A stretch of DNA of 64,000 nt, taken from Conoideocrella luteorostrata (Eukaryota; Ascomycota; Sordariomycetes; Hypocreales; Clavicipitaceae). The stretch is from the NCBI GenBank assembly GCA_032433595.1, contig JASWJB010000094.1, positions 62,001 through 126,000 on the forward strand, written 5' to 3'. The position numbers were made by a program, and so were the translations under genes. The notes under the pieces were generated by a model. The model saw nothing but the letters and a program-made list of their open reading frames with translations, did not search any database and was not told the origin of the DNA. This document shows, piece by piece, positions 35,327 to 46,955 of this stretch (position 1 is the stretch's first letter; each line of letters begins with the position of its first letter).

Positions 35327-36492
35327 TTATATGCCGAATAGCACTTTAAGAAGAAGTGCTGCTAGAACAATAACTAGTGCCACAATGGCTCGGTCAATCC
35401 ATAGAGGCACTCCATCGTGGGGACGTTCTGTTGTTGATGACTGTCGTTGACGTATTTGTAGCCGCGAAGCCGGCCGCACGGTAGAGCCATCCATTAATGC
35501 AGCTCTACTCTCTCCTAGCCTTTCTGCAGATGACGACGATGATGACCCATTTGTAGCCGCTGATATAGAAGACTGTGATTCCTCCACTATGCTGCGATCA
35601 ACCGGTCCAGTTTGAACAAACCCTTCAGCAATTTCGGGATCACAGCCTTCATCTGATGAAACCTTCAATGGATTCAAGGTCGATGCATCGCGTTCAGGAT
35701 CTTGACGTTTTGCGGTCATTTCATCTCTCCATCCCATGCTCAGTTCTGGTGGGATCTGAATCTCACTCGTTGACGATACCAATGATTCGCTAGCTTTCTT
35801 TCCTGACTCAGAAATTATGTCCATGTTTGATTGAGCACATGTCGGGCACCTAAAACTTCGCGATTCACGAGCGAGGTGACGCCGTACCTCATCAGTTGTG
35901 TCTAGGCCACCCAATTGTCCACGAGCATCGGTTTCCATGAAGCTCCTGAGCCTAAATACGTAAAGCATGATCAGCAACGCTATACTCTTCGTAAAACAGG
36001 AACACATTGGAAGGTATGATACCTACGCTACGATCGCAGTCCGAATGCCCCATGCAGGCTGCCATGTCTCTTCATGGTGGCCACTGATACTCAGACAAAT
36101 CTCCCTGTTTGCCTCAAAACGACCATTTGGAGTGGTGAAGCGAAAACTGGGAGGTCGCAGTGGGTATGTAGGAGGGAGGATTATTCGACCATGATAGAGT
36201 CCGTCACTATAAACAGATTTTGGAGGTCCTCGTAGAGTAAAATGCCATTCGAAGAGGTCAGAGTCGAGGGGTTCGGCCGCATAATCTGCAGAAGGAGAGC
36301 TGGAGATCTCAGCTGCTTCGCGCACTGTTTTCTCCATGTCAGCGGTTTGTTCACGTCGCTGGTGCATTGATTGAGGTATGTTGAACGATGGGTCAGGAAG
36401 CACCTGTGGTTAGGCACCAATTACTTACGTATTCGTCGGATAGTTGGCGATTTGGAGCTGAACTGAGGAGTCGTATTTGCGGCGGCTGCCAT
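35327..36492 (-). CDS. Tail-anchored ubiquitin-conjugating enzyme, UBE2J1/UBC6 type
   Basis: An E2 of the ER membrane that acts in ER-associated degradation. Three exons, 36492-36429, 36324-36027 and 35951-35327, give 328 residues. The UBC fold spans about residues 16-145. The active-site cysteine is C98 in NREICLSISGHHEETWQPAW, the form found in UBE2J1 rather than yeast Ubc6. Splices restore IRRILREAAEI and IVALRSFMETDARGQ, both conserved. A long disordered serine-rich middle follows. The C-terminus is a single hydrophobic anchor (IVALVIVLAALLLKVLFGI), so the catalytic domain faces the cytosol. Convergent with the TFIIIC gene and divergent from the complex I gene. Confidence 0.93.
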
Positions 36493-37363
36493 GACTATGC
36501 TAGTGGCAGAGATAATAGAGCATGCAGAGGCTTGAAACATGCGTTCGAGCATAAATAACGTTCGTAGTTACCGGAAGCAAAGCGAGCTCAGCCGAATAGC
36601 CGAGCTGTTGAGGTCACTGCAGACGTTAAGAGGAGGTTTCGCCAATATCAAAACGGCCGATAATTTGGATATGAACGGAGGTGGTGGAATCTCTAGTTGC
36701 TTTACAAGTGTTTGCGAACATGCACTTTGGAGAATGCACAACATACTTCCCTACGCAGACGTGTCCGGAACTAAGTGCAGGAGGAGGGGTGCAGCGCTTC
36801 GAGATACAATCCGGCAGGAGTCATAGGAAATCTACCCATTTACTTCCGACGCAAAGAAACCTATACACGACTTGCTAGCTTGTGTACACCCAGGTAGCTA
36901 AATACTAGATTTACCAGTCAAAATAATAAGCATTTGGAGTTTCAGACCAATCTGCATTCGCGTATATCTGGCCTCGTAAGTTCTACCAGGGGACAGTATG
37001 TCACGGCGGTGGAGTACCTCACCCAATCTAGCCACACGCGCAAGGGAGGAACCTTCGCTTACTAAGTACGCCTGATGCTGTTGTTCCTCATTGAACCCGT
37101 CAACGCAAGAAATCTGGGGCGGCATTGACGAAGTAACTTTTACATTACGCTTCTTTGGCCACCACAAACCAAATCGAAACTGCTACTTCGCTGCAGGTAT
37201 ATACATCATCGATTCCCAAACCTAGTTGATTTCATATGACCTTTCAAGTTGCTGATCTACGTAACCTAGTCGTCCCTCGAACTCCCACCACGAAGTCAAG
37301 CTCCCTGACTCTACGAAAGCGACCAATTCGATCTCAGCAGCTACATAGGCCGGGACATATCTC
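36493..37363. promoter_or_regulatory. Divergent intergenic region (UBE2J-type E2 / complex I subunit)
   Basis: About 0.9 kb between divergent starts. Small open frames (36539-36826 plus, 36898-37167 minus) have no recognisable features. Promoter elements were not identified. Confidence 0.45.
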
Positions 37364-37761
37364 ATGATGGGACCGCCAAAGCCTCCGATGCCCCATGTGG
37401 CTCCTATCTATCGCTTGACAGCGACCGCGCTGGGTGCTGGAATGTGGTTTTGGGTGAGTAATGACTACATCTTCTCCAGCCTGCATCGCAACTCTCCGCG
37501 CGTGGATGCTGAGATTTTGACGGGCTTGGGTCATTCAGCCTTCAGAATGATTTATAGCATACTAACTCAAATGTAGTTGATGTACAGAGCGAAAAAAGAT
37601 GGTACGAGCCTCCATGACGCTTCGAAAAAACACTACGAGTTATTACACTACTCAAGTGAAGACATCCAACATTAATGTTTTGGATATTCAACGTCTCCTA
37701 TGCTAACTCCTTCCCTATAGGCCCTGTATTGATGGGTCGCAAGCACCCATGGGACCACTAG
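37364..37761 (+). CDS. Small NADH:ubiquinone oxidoreductase accessory subunit, NDUFB2/AGGG-like
   Basis: A 51-residue protein split over three exons, 37364-37453, 37577-37601 and 37721-37761. The middle exon is only 25 bases. The product starts MMGPPKPPMPHVAPIYR, has one membrane segment (LTATALGAGMWFWLMY) and ends RAKKDGPVLMGRKHPWDH. This arrangement, a single-span protein ending in HPWDH, is that of a fungal complex I membrane-arm accessory subunit that I place nearest NDUFB2 (AGGG). All junctions are GT-AG and in frame. The neighbour downstream (CFA-type gene) is convergent, 70 bp away. The family label is moderately sure. The gene itself is convincing despite its size. Confidence 0.8.
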
Positions 37762-37831
37762 ACTGCGAAACATCATGGTTGGAGGTCGCCCAGCATGCAT
37801 GGAGCCGAAGATGTCTTAATGCTGCTCTAGT

Positions 37832-39178
37832 CTAAGAATACAGAGTCTTAGCGTCAGCAAGTTTCTCAAACAAGTAATGCGATACACCCCAGGTGTCCCC
37901 TCTATCGTATGCAAATAGTTCCGAACAAGCCATATAGAATATTTGCCAACGGTAGTACCAAGTTGCGGCGTCGGCTTCTCCATATGTTTCCACTAAATGC
38001 GGCCACATCTGGTTTTTGTTTGCCGTCATCGAAGAAAGCCAGTCCTAAGCATGCAGATTTAGCGTCTGTTTTTGCCAAAATGCCGACATTGTGTCCATTT
38101 AGTAAAAATATACCTCACATGTCTTTGAGTAATGTAATCCATTAACCCACCACTGCTTCTTAATAGACAGGTCTTTTTGGAAGTAAAGCAATAGGTCTGC
38201 AGATGGCATGGTGCCGCCAGTGAAGAAATGCGTGGTCATCCAGCCCTCTTCATAATCATAGGGAGTGGTACGATGTGCAAAAATGTGAACGAAAAGCCTA
38301 CCCCCAAGCTTAAGTGCTCGAGAAACTTTTGCCATCAACAGCTCATAATTCTTCATATGCTCAAATAGCTGGAAACAATAAGTAAAGAACCAGCAAACAA
38401 ATACTGCAAGAAATTTACCTCGATAGAAACCACTCGATCGAAACTTTCGGGCTCAAATTCGTAGTCTACCACATCGCCTGTGATAACTTGAATATTGGTG
38501 ATGTTTCGGCGAGTTGCTTCAGATTCAATATGCAATTTCTGCGTTCGAGAATTTGAAAAGGCCGTAATTGTAGATTTCGGTAGCATTTCTGCAAAATACA
38601 ACGCACCAGACCCCCACCCGCAACTAGAAGATAATTAGAAAGGGGCTCGTGCTCTGCACTCTGTCTGCTGCTTTGAATAGGATCCGTCATGGATGCAATC
38701 CAAGTTTAGGAATTAAGTCATCCTATTGGAACTCACCCGAGATCAAGGATACTCATGCCATCTCTCAAATCAGCCTTGTCTATGTAAGATCGTAACATAG
38801 CAACCTCTGCCTGAGCGAGCGTCTCCTCTCCCTGAGGGTACAGACAGCAAGAGTACTTCATTCGTGGCCCAAGGCAAGCAGCAAGAACACCAGTTCCCAC
38901 CTCATAATGCTGCTTATTTGCCGTATCTGTGGCTATCGCCATAGGCTGAGTTCGGAGCATCTCGATATAAGACATTTTGGCTTTGTAGGCCTCGTTCAGA
39001 GATTTACTTCCGATAGTTGCCAAACGATCTCGAAGCTGCTGCCGGATCCCAAGTCTGATAACAGCATGAGGCAAGTACCCACCATCTAGTATCCAGTCTA
39101 ATGATATACCCAATAGGTGCTTGATCTTTAGAGAATAGTCTTTAACATGGGTTACGATTTAGACATACCGTAGTTCAT
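37832..39178 (-). CDS. Cyclopropane-fatty-acyl-phospholipid synthase family methyltransferase
   Basis: A SAM-dependent methyltransferase of the CFA/mycolic-acid cyclopropane synthase family; fungal members methylate or cyclopropanate lipids or small amines, and the substrate is unknown here. Clear exons: from about 39139 to 38737, 38623-38419, 38368-38114, 38044-37832. The SAM motif LDLGCGWGSG is rebuilt by the first of these splices. FDRVVSIE joins LFEHMKNYE, and the family motif [13 protein letters not shown] is intact. The N-terminus is uncertain. The frame is open to an in-frame stop at 39161-39159 without a usable ATG. The nearest start, ATG at 39178 (MNYG), would need a 29-bp intron (39168-39140), too short for normal splicing. 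An upstream exon may be missed, or there is a local sequence or annotation problem. Confidence 0.85.
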
Positions 39179-39953
39179 TTTGATCAGGGAAAGTTATGTT
39201 GTCCTTGATTCCCTATTACCGGTAAGTTGAACGAACCAGTAGGAAAATTCAAAGAAAGACCCCCGAAGCAAAGGGATTTGATTGCTTGCAACAAGTGTGT
39301 GGCACGGTTCGGTTACTGGTCCAGCGTTGGCTGTCTATTAATACCTGCCGAGTGATGACAATGAGCTTCTGGATGTCGAACGGAAGCGAGACGGGAAGCG
39401 ACAGGGGAACTGTGCTCCGCATCAAAATGCTCGTCTAATTGTAACTCACGATGCATTTGGAAGTCCCGGTTTGTGGCCAAGAGATGGAAGAGCGGTAATC
39501 ACTTGAAAGTTGGCAATGGCTGAAGTTGAGCTGTCAGGTGGCTGGAGGTTCAGGTGAGGTCATTGACTGTTCGGGTCTGATCGGGTGGACTACGGCCAGT
39601 TTCTGGCCCACTCCCACCCCAAATATTGTACTCGAAATCCAAATCCAAATTAACGCCCATCAAAATGCTCTGTATTCAGGGGACTAATGCCTCTAGCAAT
39701 TCCCGCAATGGCAGATGGACCAGACAATCAAGCGGGCTGGCAATCCCAGATACAATGTAATTGCCTATACCCGGCATAGCTCAACAGTTTGACGTCAACG
39801 GGTATTAATTCTTGGCAATCTGAAATCAGGGTGAATGCATCACCAGCCGGCGTAGTAAATGGAAAGAACCGTATCGAAATGCTGCTCTATGCCCCTCGCA
39901 TATGGCTTCTATCCTCATCTTACTGCTGCACATATTACCAAAGTTGAACACTC
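39179..39953. promoter_or_regulatory. Intergenic region between the CFA-type gene and the P5B ATPase
   Basis: About 0.8 kb between two minus-strand genes. It contains the 3' end of the ATPase transcript and the promoter of the CFA-type gene, which may include an unrecognised first exon. No repeat was recognised. Confidence 0.4.
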
Positions 39954-42900
39954 CTACAAGTCCCACATTTCTTCCCGGATTACTTTGTACTGTTTGCGGT
40001 TTTTAGCCTTCCCGGTAACTCGCACCTTTATCTGGCCAAGACTTCTTGCTAGAGGTGTTGCCAAATACTTATCAAAAATCCATGCAATAACGAAGTACGC
40101 CAAGCCAAGTAACAAGAGAAATAGTTTATAATTCCATTCGATACGACTGAGTTCCATCAGTTTCTTCAGCCAGTGTGCTGGACCCAGTACCATATACACA
40201 GTGATGACCAATGCCACTGTTACAGTGACAGTAAAAGGCCCTAGGCAGAGGTCAGTCTCAGAGTCCTACCCAACTCTGTTTCACCGGGTTTGTTACTCAC
40301 AGTTCTTGGTGCTACTCTGCCGAAACGGCGGGCCGGCGTTTAACACTACACCAGACAAAATATACTCGAAGCAAGATGACAAAAAGAGAGCAGTATTCTC
40401 TGAGTTCTTAATATTCGGTTCATCATGACCAAGTTTGGGTGGTTTATACCATGATTGTTCCCGGACTGTTAGGAAGGCGGCAGTTTGAATGAAGACGCAA
40501 ATTGCCATAAGTCCTAGCAATGGTGTTAAAACCTTGCGAGAGACTAAATTCGCAGTCGGCCGCTTCCTGCATAAGAGCTGCGCAGGACCAGCCCAGCCCA
40601 TAAATATGGCAATGGGAAGGATCAGCAGCAAATCAATAAACAGAAACTGGAAATCTCCCAAATTGGACGCCTTCGCGTAGAGAAAGCTCACAGACGTGAA
40701 CTGTATGGCTGAATACAAGCTCATGTATTTAAAGCAACAGAAGCTTGTCACAAGCGCTGCCCTTCCTTCCCTGCAGTATGGTTCAACTTCAATGAAATGT
40801 AACATCAGCTCACAAGGGGAACAAAAACATACCTTATGACTTCGAGAACGCACCGGATGTCGAATACTCGTGACGTAAAAGGGGCCGCAACAGATGCCTC
40901 AGCCTCAGAGAGTGAAATGCCTACATCGGCAGCCTTTAAAGCGCCGCAATCATTCGCTCCGTCACCGCAAAAGCCACAGCAATAATCTATACTCTGTAAC
41001 TTCTCAACAAGCTCATGCTTCTCATCCGGAGACATCCTGGCAAATACTCTGCCCTGAACAAGCATCTATTGAACAGATCCAACTTAGCTACGCAAGACGA
41101 TGAAGAGATTATGTCAACTTACCCGTTGTAAAACCGCAGGTGAGGCATAGTCCACAATCCAACGAAACACATCGCCACTCACTGCTAGTGAATAATTACG
41201 TATATTAGATATATCATATGGGAGGGAAGCATCCTCCTCAGGTGGTGGGGGAAGTGGCTGCAATAATACAAAGTCAGTCGTCCAGTTCACATTGAGTAAG
41301 ATATGCGCCCCACTCACGAGCAAAGTTGCGTTATTGAGACAAAAAAGACTGTTGTCAACGCTTTCCCACTGGAGTTCAGCCATAGGGTCGCGAGCATCAC
41401 CTAAACAAATAGTCAGATCCTCTGGTCAGTCACTTCGTCGCTACTGTATCAGAGTGAGAAATATTTGCTTACCTCGGACGAACCGAGGCACAAAACAGTG
41501 TGCTTGTCGATCTATCAGGCCACACTCGCGCGCAACGCTTATAGCTGTTAGAATATTATCTCCAGTGACCATTACCGCGCCGATATTGGAATCAAGCAGC
41601 TCTTTCAAAACATTCGCTGTGGTAGGCTTCAGTTTATTCTCAAATATGATGAAACCTATAAAGTCAAGATTGCTTTCAACTTCCGAGCGTGTCATCTTCT
41701 GCGCCTTAACCCAGCTAAGATGTGGTAAATGCTTCGTGGCACATCCAATCACTCGATAGCCTTTGTGAGTGTAGTTGGAGAGCAACTCGTCGTAGCCAGT
41801 GGGAACTAACGCAAATCAATATTGACGCACAAAAATTTGAGCTGGAGTGGTAACTGACAGCTTTCCGGGCGACATATTTCCTTCATCGCTTCAGGCGCAC
41901 CTTTTACGAAGATGTCTCCGCTTCTTTGCCCAAATTGTCGTGTGATGACACTGGCTCGCCTAAGCTGGGAGATAAACTCGAAGGACTTCAACACTCCCAG
42001 CTCTACAGTTCCCTGCATCGCGGCATGTTAGCTTATCGATGGCACCTCAACTATGGGCAGAGCGAAAACGTACGTCAGGCGGCCGCGCAATAGATGGTGT
42101 CAAACCTCCTTGTTCATCGTCCTCACCCTCTCCAGCTCTCTGTTTTCCTTCTTCAAAAGACCAACCGGTGAACTCAAACATTTTTTGGTCCAGAGGGTCA
42201 CCGACTAACTCTCCATCCACTGATCTCAGAGAATGGCAAGTGGCCATGGTATACAATGCAGCCTGAACGGTACCTTTGGTCCCGGGCTTCATGCGACCAG
42301 TTCTCAACAAAGGCGCGTTTGAGAGAAGCTCGCTAAATCTGCCATCTGCCTCTGAGGTAATACGGAGCCCGAGGACATCAAGGCCGTCCTCTGTTAAGGT
42401 CCCTGTTTTGTCAAAGCACATTATGTCCAATTTGCCTCCGACATTGACTCTCTGCGGACTGATGCAGAATATACGTTTTTTTTTCAATCGTGAAAGCGCG
42501 AAGCTCGTCCCTATTGTGAGTGTTGCGGGAAGAGCCGGCGGTACGACGATCGTAATTAGATCAAGAGCCCGGACGACGATAAAATGCCACGCGAGCTCTA
42601 GCCTCAGAAAATTGACGAAAGATGCAATGAATCCGAACATCGCAATCACAGCCATCACGCTAATGTATCTAAATGAGTCGCGATAAAATTTGAATCCAGA
42701 CGGCTTAGGAAAAAGCATTGAGCGTACAAGAGCACCCTTTGTAGTGTTGAAACCTGTTCGTACTACGAGAGCGAGCGCAACAGCATCTCCGTCTTGATCT
42801 TCTTGGGGCCGTCTAGTTCGTATTATCTTTGTGCCACAGTATAAGAAATGTCGTGCGATTTCAGGTGATACGGAAGAAGCGGCGAGGTCCATTGTGCACA

Positions 42901-44651
42901 ACGTCTCATCCGTAGCTGGAACTTTGGAAACGGGTACCGACTCGCCTGTCTTGTCAGATCATATTTCAATTCGAGTATAGCAGCAAAAATCTCTTACCTG
43001 TAAGCATGCTTTCATTGACGATGCTGTCACCGGTGAGTAGAAGGCTGTCGCTTGGAAGCTGTGTCAAGTTTGGATCACTCAGTTCATATATATCGCCGGG
43101 GACCAAGTCACTAGACGATATGTATTTCCCTACAAACATTAGATAAATGGTACGGTTTCATTTTCGAGGTGTCTCATACAAAATCCGTTACGAAGAACTC
43201 GAACGTCGCATTCAAACTTGGAAATTTCGCGAAGTCGTTTCATCGTCTAAGTAGGTCAGACGACGTTTATGATAATGATTAAACAGGGAACTTACATTGC
43301 GTGTCTCCACTAGAGTAGCTGTGATACTAGCAACAGACATGATGAGTATGCATGCTGCGTAGTAGTAGTAGGAGTCCATAGACCAGAGGACTAGGCTGGC
43401 AATCTGAAAGATATAGAAGGGATGAAGAGTCTAAGTTTCGTTAGCTCAGCAGCAGCAGCTGTTGATTTGGATCCTGAGAGGTCCATTGAATGTGGGAGCT
43501 TGGAATACCTCGTCCACCAGTAACTGGCCGATAGTTTTTTGTTCTATATCTATGAGATTGGCGCCAAAAATAACCTCACGGATGTTCTTTTCATCACTAT
43601 CCAACCCAGCACGAACGAGTCGTGCATCAGTCCACTCAGGATCTTTCCACCCAGCAGACATAATGAACTTATCTTTGATAGGATGAAAGTACAGTCGAAC
43701 ATAGCGGTAGTCTAGTGAACGAAGGTGTTCAATAAGAGGGTCATTCTCGTCGTCTAGCCCGTACAGGAGAGATTTTTCTGGTATACCAAAAACAGACGAG
43801 ACAGGTCTGCCATAATCCTGGGCAGCTATCGGAATGATGACCAACTCGCTCCATTGATTTTCAATCACTGTCCAGTCGCACTCCTTCAAAGGACAGGACC
43901 GCCCGACTATGGTAACATACCAGCGCGGCAGCCAGCGAAGAAGTAGGTATGCCAATCCACATGTCAGAATGCATAAACATACATATACCAAAAATCCAAC
44001 AGGACTGGTTCGAAAACCTGCCACAACAATGGTTAGGTCTTCGTTAGCCAAATAGATTTTTTGGCTAGAACGACCATCTGGAAGAGCGCTGGCTGCCGTA
44101 GCTGTGCTATCCCTGCGAAGTAGACGCGCGTGAACAGAATTCCTAGATTGCATGGACGAGCACCGTCTGAGCATGTAGTCATCATGTGTTGCTAGATATT
44201 CTCTATCCGCAGAATCCTCTTCGTCCTCGGCACCAAACTCTAGGTCCCCAAGATCACTGACGCTCCGCCTGACAAAGCTATCACTAAGGTCGGCAAACGT
44301 ACCAGGGTCGTCTTCCGCTTCTGGATGCAACTCGGGTTCTTCGTAATATGTAAAACTAGCTGTGGAGTCGGCACGAGCGCGGCGATGAGAAAAAGCAGAA
44401 ACGCTGGTCGGAAGACTCTCGGCGACAGGGCCGGAGTAGAGCTACGGGCAAAGCGATTCAATCAGTTTACATTGCTCTGGGAATTGGCTTGGGGAGGGGA
44501 GGAAGGTATTTACCTCATCGTGGGCCATTTCAACATCCTCGAATACGCTAGAGCTGCTTTGATTAGAGTTGAGCCGATAAAGAGTCGTATGACCATGCCC
44601 GGCAGATGTGCCATCTAGAACACCCATTTTTCCATTCTTGTTGTCATCCAT
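39954..44651 (-). CDS. P5B-type cation ATPase, YPK9/ATP13A2-like
   Basis: A P5B ATPase of the vacuole or endolysosome; animal ATP13A2 exports polyamines and yeast Ypk9 protects from heavy metals. Twelve exons: 44651-44514, 44441-43509, 43430-43296, 43246-43180, 43129-42998, 42945-42074, 42012-41859, 41805-41473, 41400-41123, 41065-40833, 40770-40301, 40240-39954. They total 1343 residues, with introns of 49-78 bp. The long N-terminus carries acidic and serine-rich stretches before the first membrane segments. The actuator-domain motif LTGES is at residues 467-471 and the phosphorylation motif DKTGT starts at D647. The hinge reads [20 protein letters not shown]. The late membrane segments contain the PPALPATL motif of P5B pumps. 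All junctions keep the frame. Ion or polyamine specificity is inferred from family only. Confidence 0.94.
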
Positions 44652-45172
44652 TGGACGATAAATGTCGTGATGGTCCTTGTGGCATATCTAGCGGGGTTTC
44701 AGTTGCGTTTTTGAGGTCGCTGGACAATGGACATTTCTCCAATGGCGGGTCGCGAGAAATCGAGCGTAGAACGGAGGTTGCACAAACTAAGCTACAAATT
44801 TACAACGTGCGGAGAGTTAGTGGTGGTCCGATCCGCCTAGATAGCGGGACGCACAAGAGAGAGCTGAGACTAGCCATATCTGACCATCTACTCCGTATAG
44901 ACATTATCATCGAAGGGCATGAATAAATCTTTACGGTTGCTTTCAAACGACGCAAAGAGCCTACGTTAGAATCGTTCACAGTGAAAATTGGCTACGGTCT
45001 CCGGTGTCTTAAGGAGCTAACACAAAACATCATCCCATTCCTACTGGAATGCACTGCTGTGACTATCAGCTTTACTTTGCTGACATTCCTGTCCAGTACC
45101 ATTAGTAAATTGCGCACAAAATTGGGGGAAATATCCACGTTGATAATCGAGCTATCATAAGGACAAGAAGTA
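44652..45172. promoter_or_regulatory. Promoter region of the P5B ATPase, bordering a transposon relic
   Basis: About 0.5 kb. It holds the upstream region of the P5B ATPase gene and one exact TACTCCGTA motif (44889-44897). The left border of the pogo-type relic is not sharp; I found no left inverted repeat. Confidence 0.4.
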
Positions 45173-46345
45173 TTGCGGGTGCGGAGAAGAGGATGGAAAG
45201 CACTCGAGCCCATCAGCGTGCTTGTTCGGAATAGTAGTGTGCTCGATGCTGCACCACGAACACATGTGCCAAGGTCATGTTTTGAACGTCCCATCAGTCG
45301 GAAAGCTGCAGCACTCTGGGGTATACCAAGAACAACGCTTCAAGATCGAATTAAAGATGCACAAGCAAGGGCAGATGCACATGAACATCAACAACGTCTT
45401 TCTCAAAAGGATGAAAAAAGCCTCGTTAAATGGATCCAATCCCAGGTATCATTGAATGTGCCTATCACATATCAACAGCTCCGCAGCTTTGTCTCACACA
45501 TTCTGGTCAAGGGAGGAGACCTCAAACCTATTGGAAAAAATTAGGTTATAGGCTTCTTAAGGCGTCACCCAGAAATATCAACAAAGAAAGGCAAGCGAAT
45601 GGATTCCTGCCGTATTAATAGCGCATCTACTAATACAATAAAGACCTTCTTTGTGCTTCTCGAGGCAAAGGCTCTAAAGCTAATTCCACCGCGAAATCAG
45701 TATAATATAAACAAGGTATGTGTTCAAGAGGGCCAGGGCAGTAATAGCCTAGTTCTTAGGCACTCGCAAATACAGATTATTATTAGGAAACACCCTGGAG
45801 GGCGATTTTAGACTATAATTATCAAGTGTATTAGCGCAGATAGCAGGGTTCTTAGCCCGCTAGTTATTTTTAAGGGAGAAAGCGTACAGTAGCAATGGTT
45901 CCCTGATAATATAGATCAATATCGTAAGTGGCACTTTACGGCATCACTAAATGGCTGGTCATCTAATGAAATTAGCCTAGCTTGGCTACGAGAGGTCTTT
46001 ATCCCAGAGACTAAGCCAGCTAAGCAGTCAGAGCCACGGCTACTAATCCTAGATAGCCACGGTAGTCATATAACTGACGAATTTATGCTAGAATGCTTCA
46101 AAAATAATATATTCCTTCTTTTCTTACTGGAACACTCATCGCATGTGTTACAGCCACTTAACGTTGGGGTATTTAGCCCGGTCAAGACTAGCTATCGCAC
46201 TTCAATCATAGACCTTCAATTATCGTATAATTCAGCACGAATAAATAAAATCCTCTTCCTTGAATATTATTACAAGGCCCGGCTAGCTGGAATCACGAAA
46301 AAAAATATCCTATCTGGGTGGAAAGCTACGGATAGTGGCCACAAA
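45173..46345 (+). pseudogene. Dead Fot1/pogo-type DDE transposase
   Basis: One reading frame runs through the whole stretch but is broken by three stops (TAG at 45542-45544, 45809-45811, 45890-45892). Recognisable parts are the helix-turn-helix RKAAALWGIPRTTLQDRI, a CENP-B-like domain (SLVKWIQSQVSLNVPITYQQ), and the DDE core with LLILDSHGSH and HSSHVLQPLNVGVFSP. Compared with pogo-family transposases, two stops replace tryptophan (TGG to TAG) and one replaces glutamine (CAG to TAG). The first catalytic D lies in NINK where NMDE is expected, and the third D is N in QPLN. All these are G-to-A or C-to-T changes, as expected from RIP. The C-terminus stops after GWKAT, where a one-base frameshift would restore G*WP. 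No functional product is possible. Confidence 0.88.
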
Positions 46346-46955
46346 TGTGGCCAGCTTCCCTGTGTGGCCGGCTTCGGGGTGGCCGACGTTAGAACGCATC
46401 ACGGATTGAACTGCGGTCCGTTCCTCGACGTTAGAAGGGTGGACGACTCGGGATATTATAACATCCTAGAGAGAAGACGACGACTGCCTGTCGACACTTC
46501 ACTTGCGGGAACAGCCGAAAAGATAATGGGCACAGATAGTTGCCTGGTTACAAACCCAGGCAACCTCAGAGAATGGGCGGAAGATATTCCAGTGCACGAG
46601 AAGCTTTCGTCCAGGTGTGCATTTCAATCAACACTGTGCAGACTCTCCCGGCCCATAGCACACAGTGCGCCACCAGCTTTGCCACCCGATCTATTTGCGC
46701 GACTCAGAGCCCATCGCATGGGCTAAGTAGTTAATTATGTGGCAAGCCCAACAACCTGAAGCTCCCACCGCCCAATTTTTTTTTTCCCACCTTGAATCCC
46801 CCACCGAAATTTAGCCAACCGCCAAAAAGAGCGGGCTTCTCGTCTCAACCTTCTCCCTCCCCATCCACCTTAACCTCTTCACAAAATCTCCTTCTTCCAT
46901 CATCCAAACTGCCCGCTTGCTATCGCGCGCGTCGTGTATTTAACGAGCAAGCAAA
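46346..46955. promoter_or_regulatory. Upstream region of NAP1, next to the transposon relic
   Basis: About 0.6 kb. The pogo frame stays open to 46726, but the sequence after 46345 is GC-richer and no longer resembles a transposase. It contains a GGCCACAAATGTGGCC palindrome (46337-46352) at the junction and a 9-bp hairpin at 46539-46564. The CT-rich part from about 46790 is probably the NAP1 leader. Confidence 0.4.

Noticed and set aside
46539..46564. 9-bp stem hairpin upstream of NAP1 (GTTGCCTGG / CCAGGCAAC)
   Set aside because: Looks like a terminator, but rho-independent terminators are not used in fungal nuclear genes; probably chance.
46346..46726. Extension of the pogo frame by 127 codons beyond the transposase
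   Set aside because: The open frame continues by chance through GC-rich sequence with no transposase similarity.
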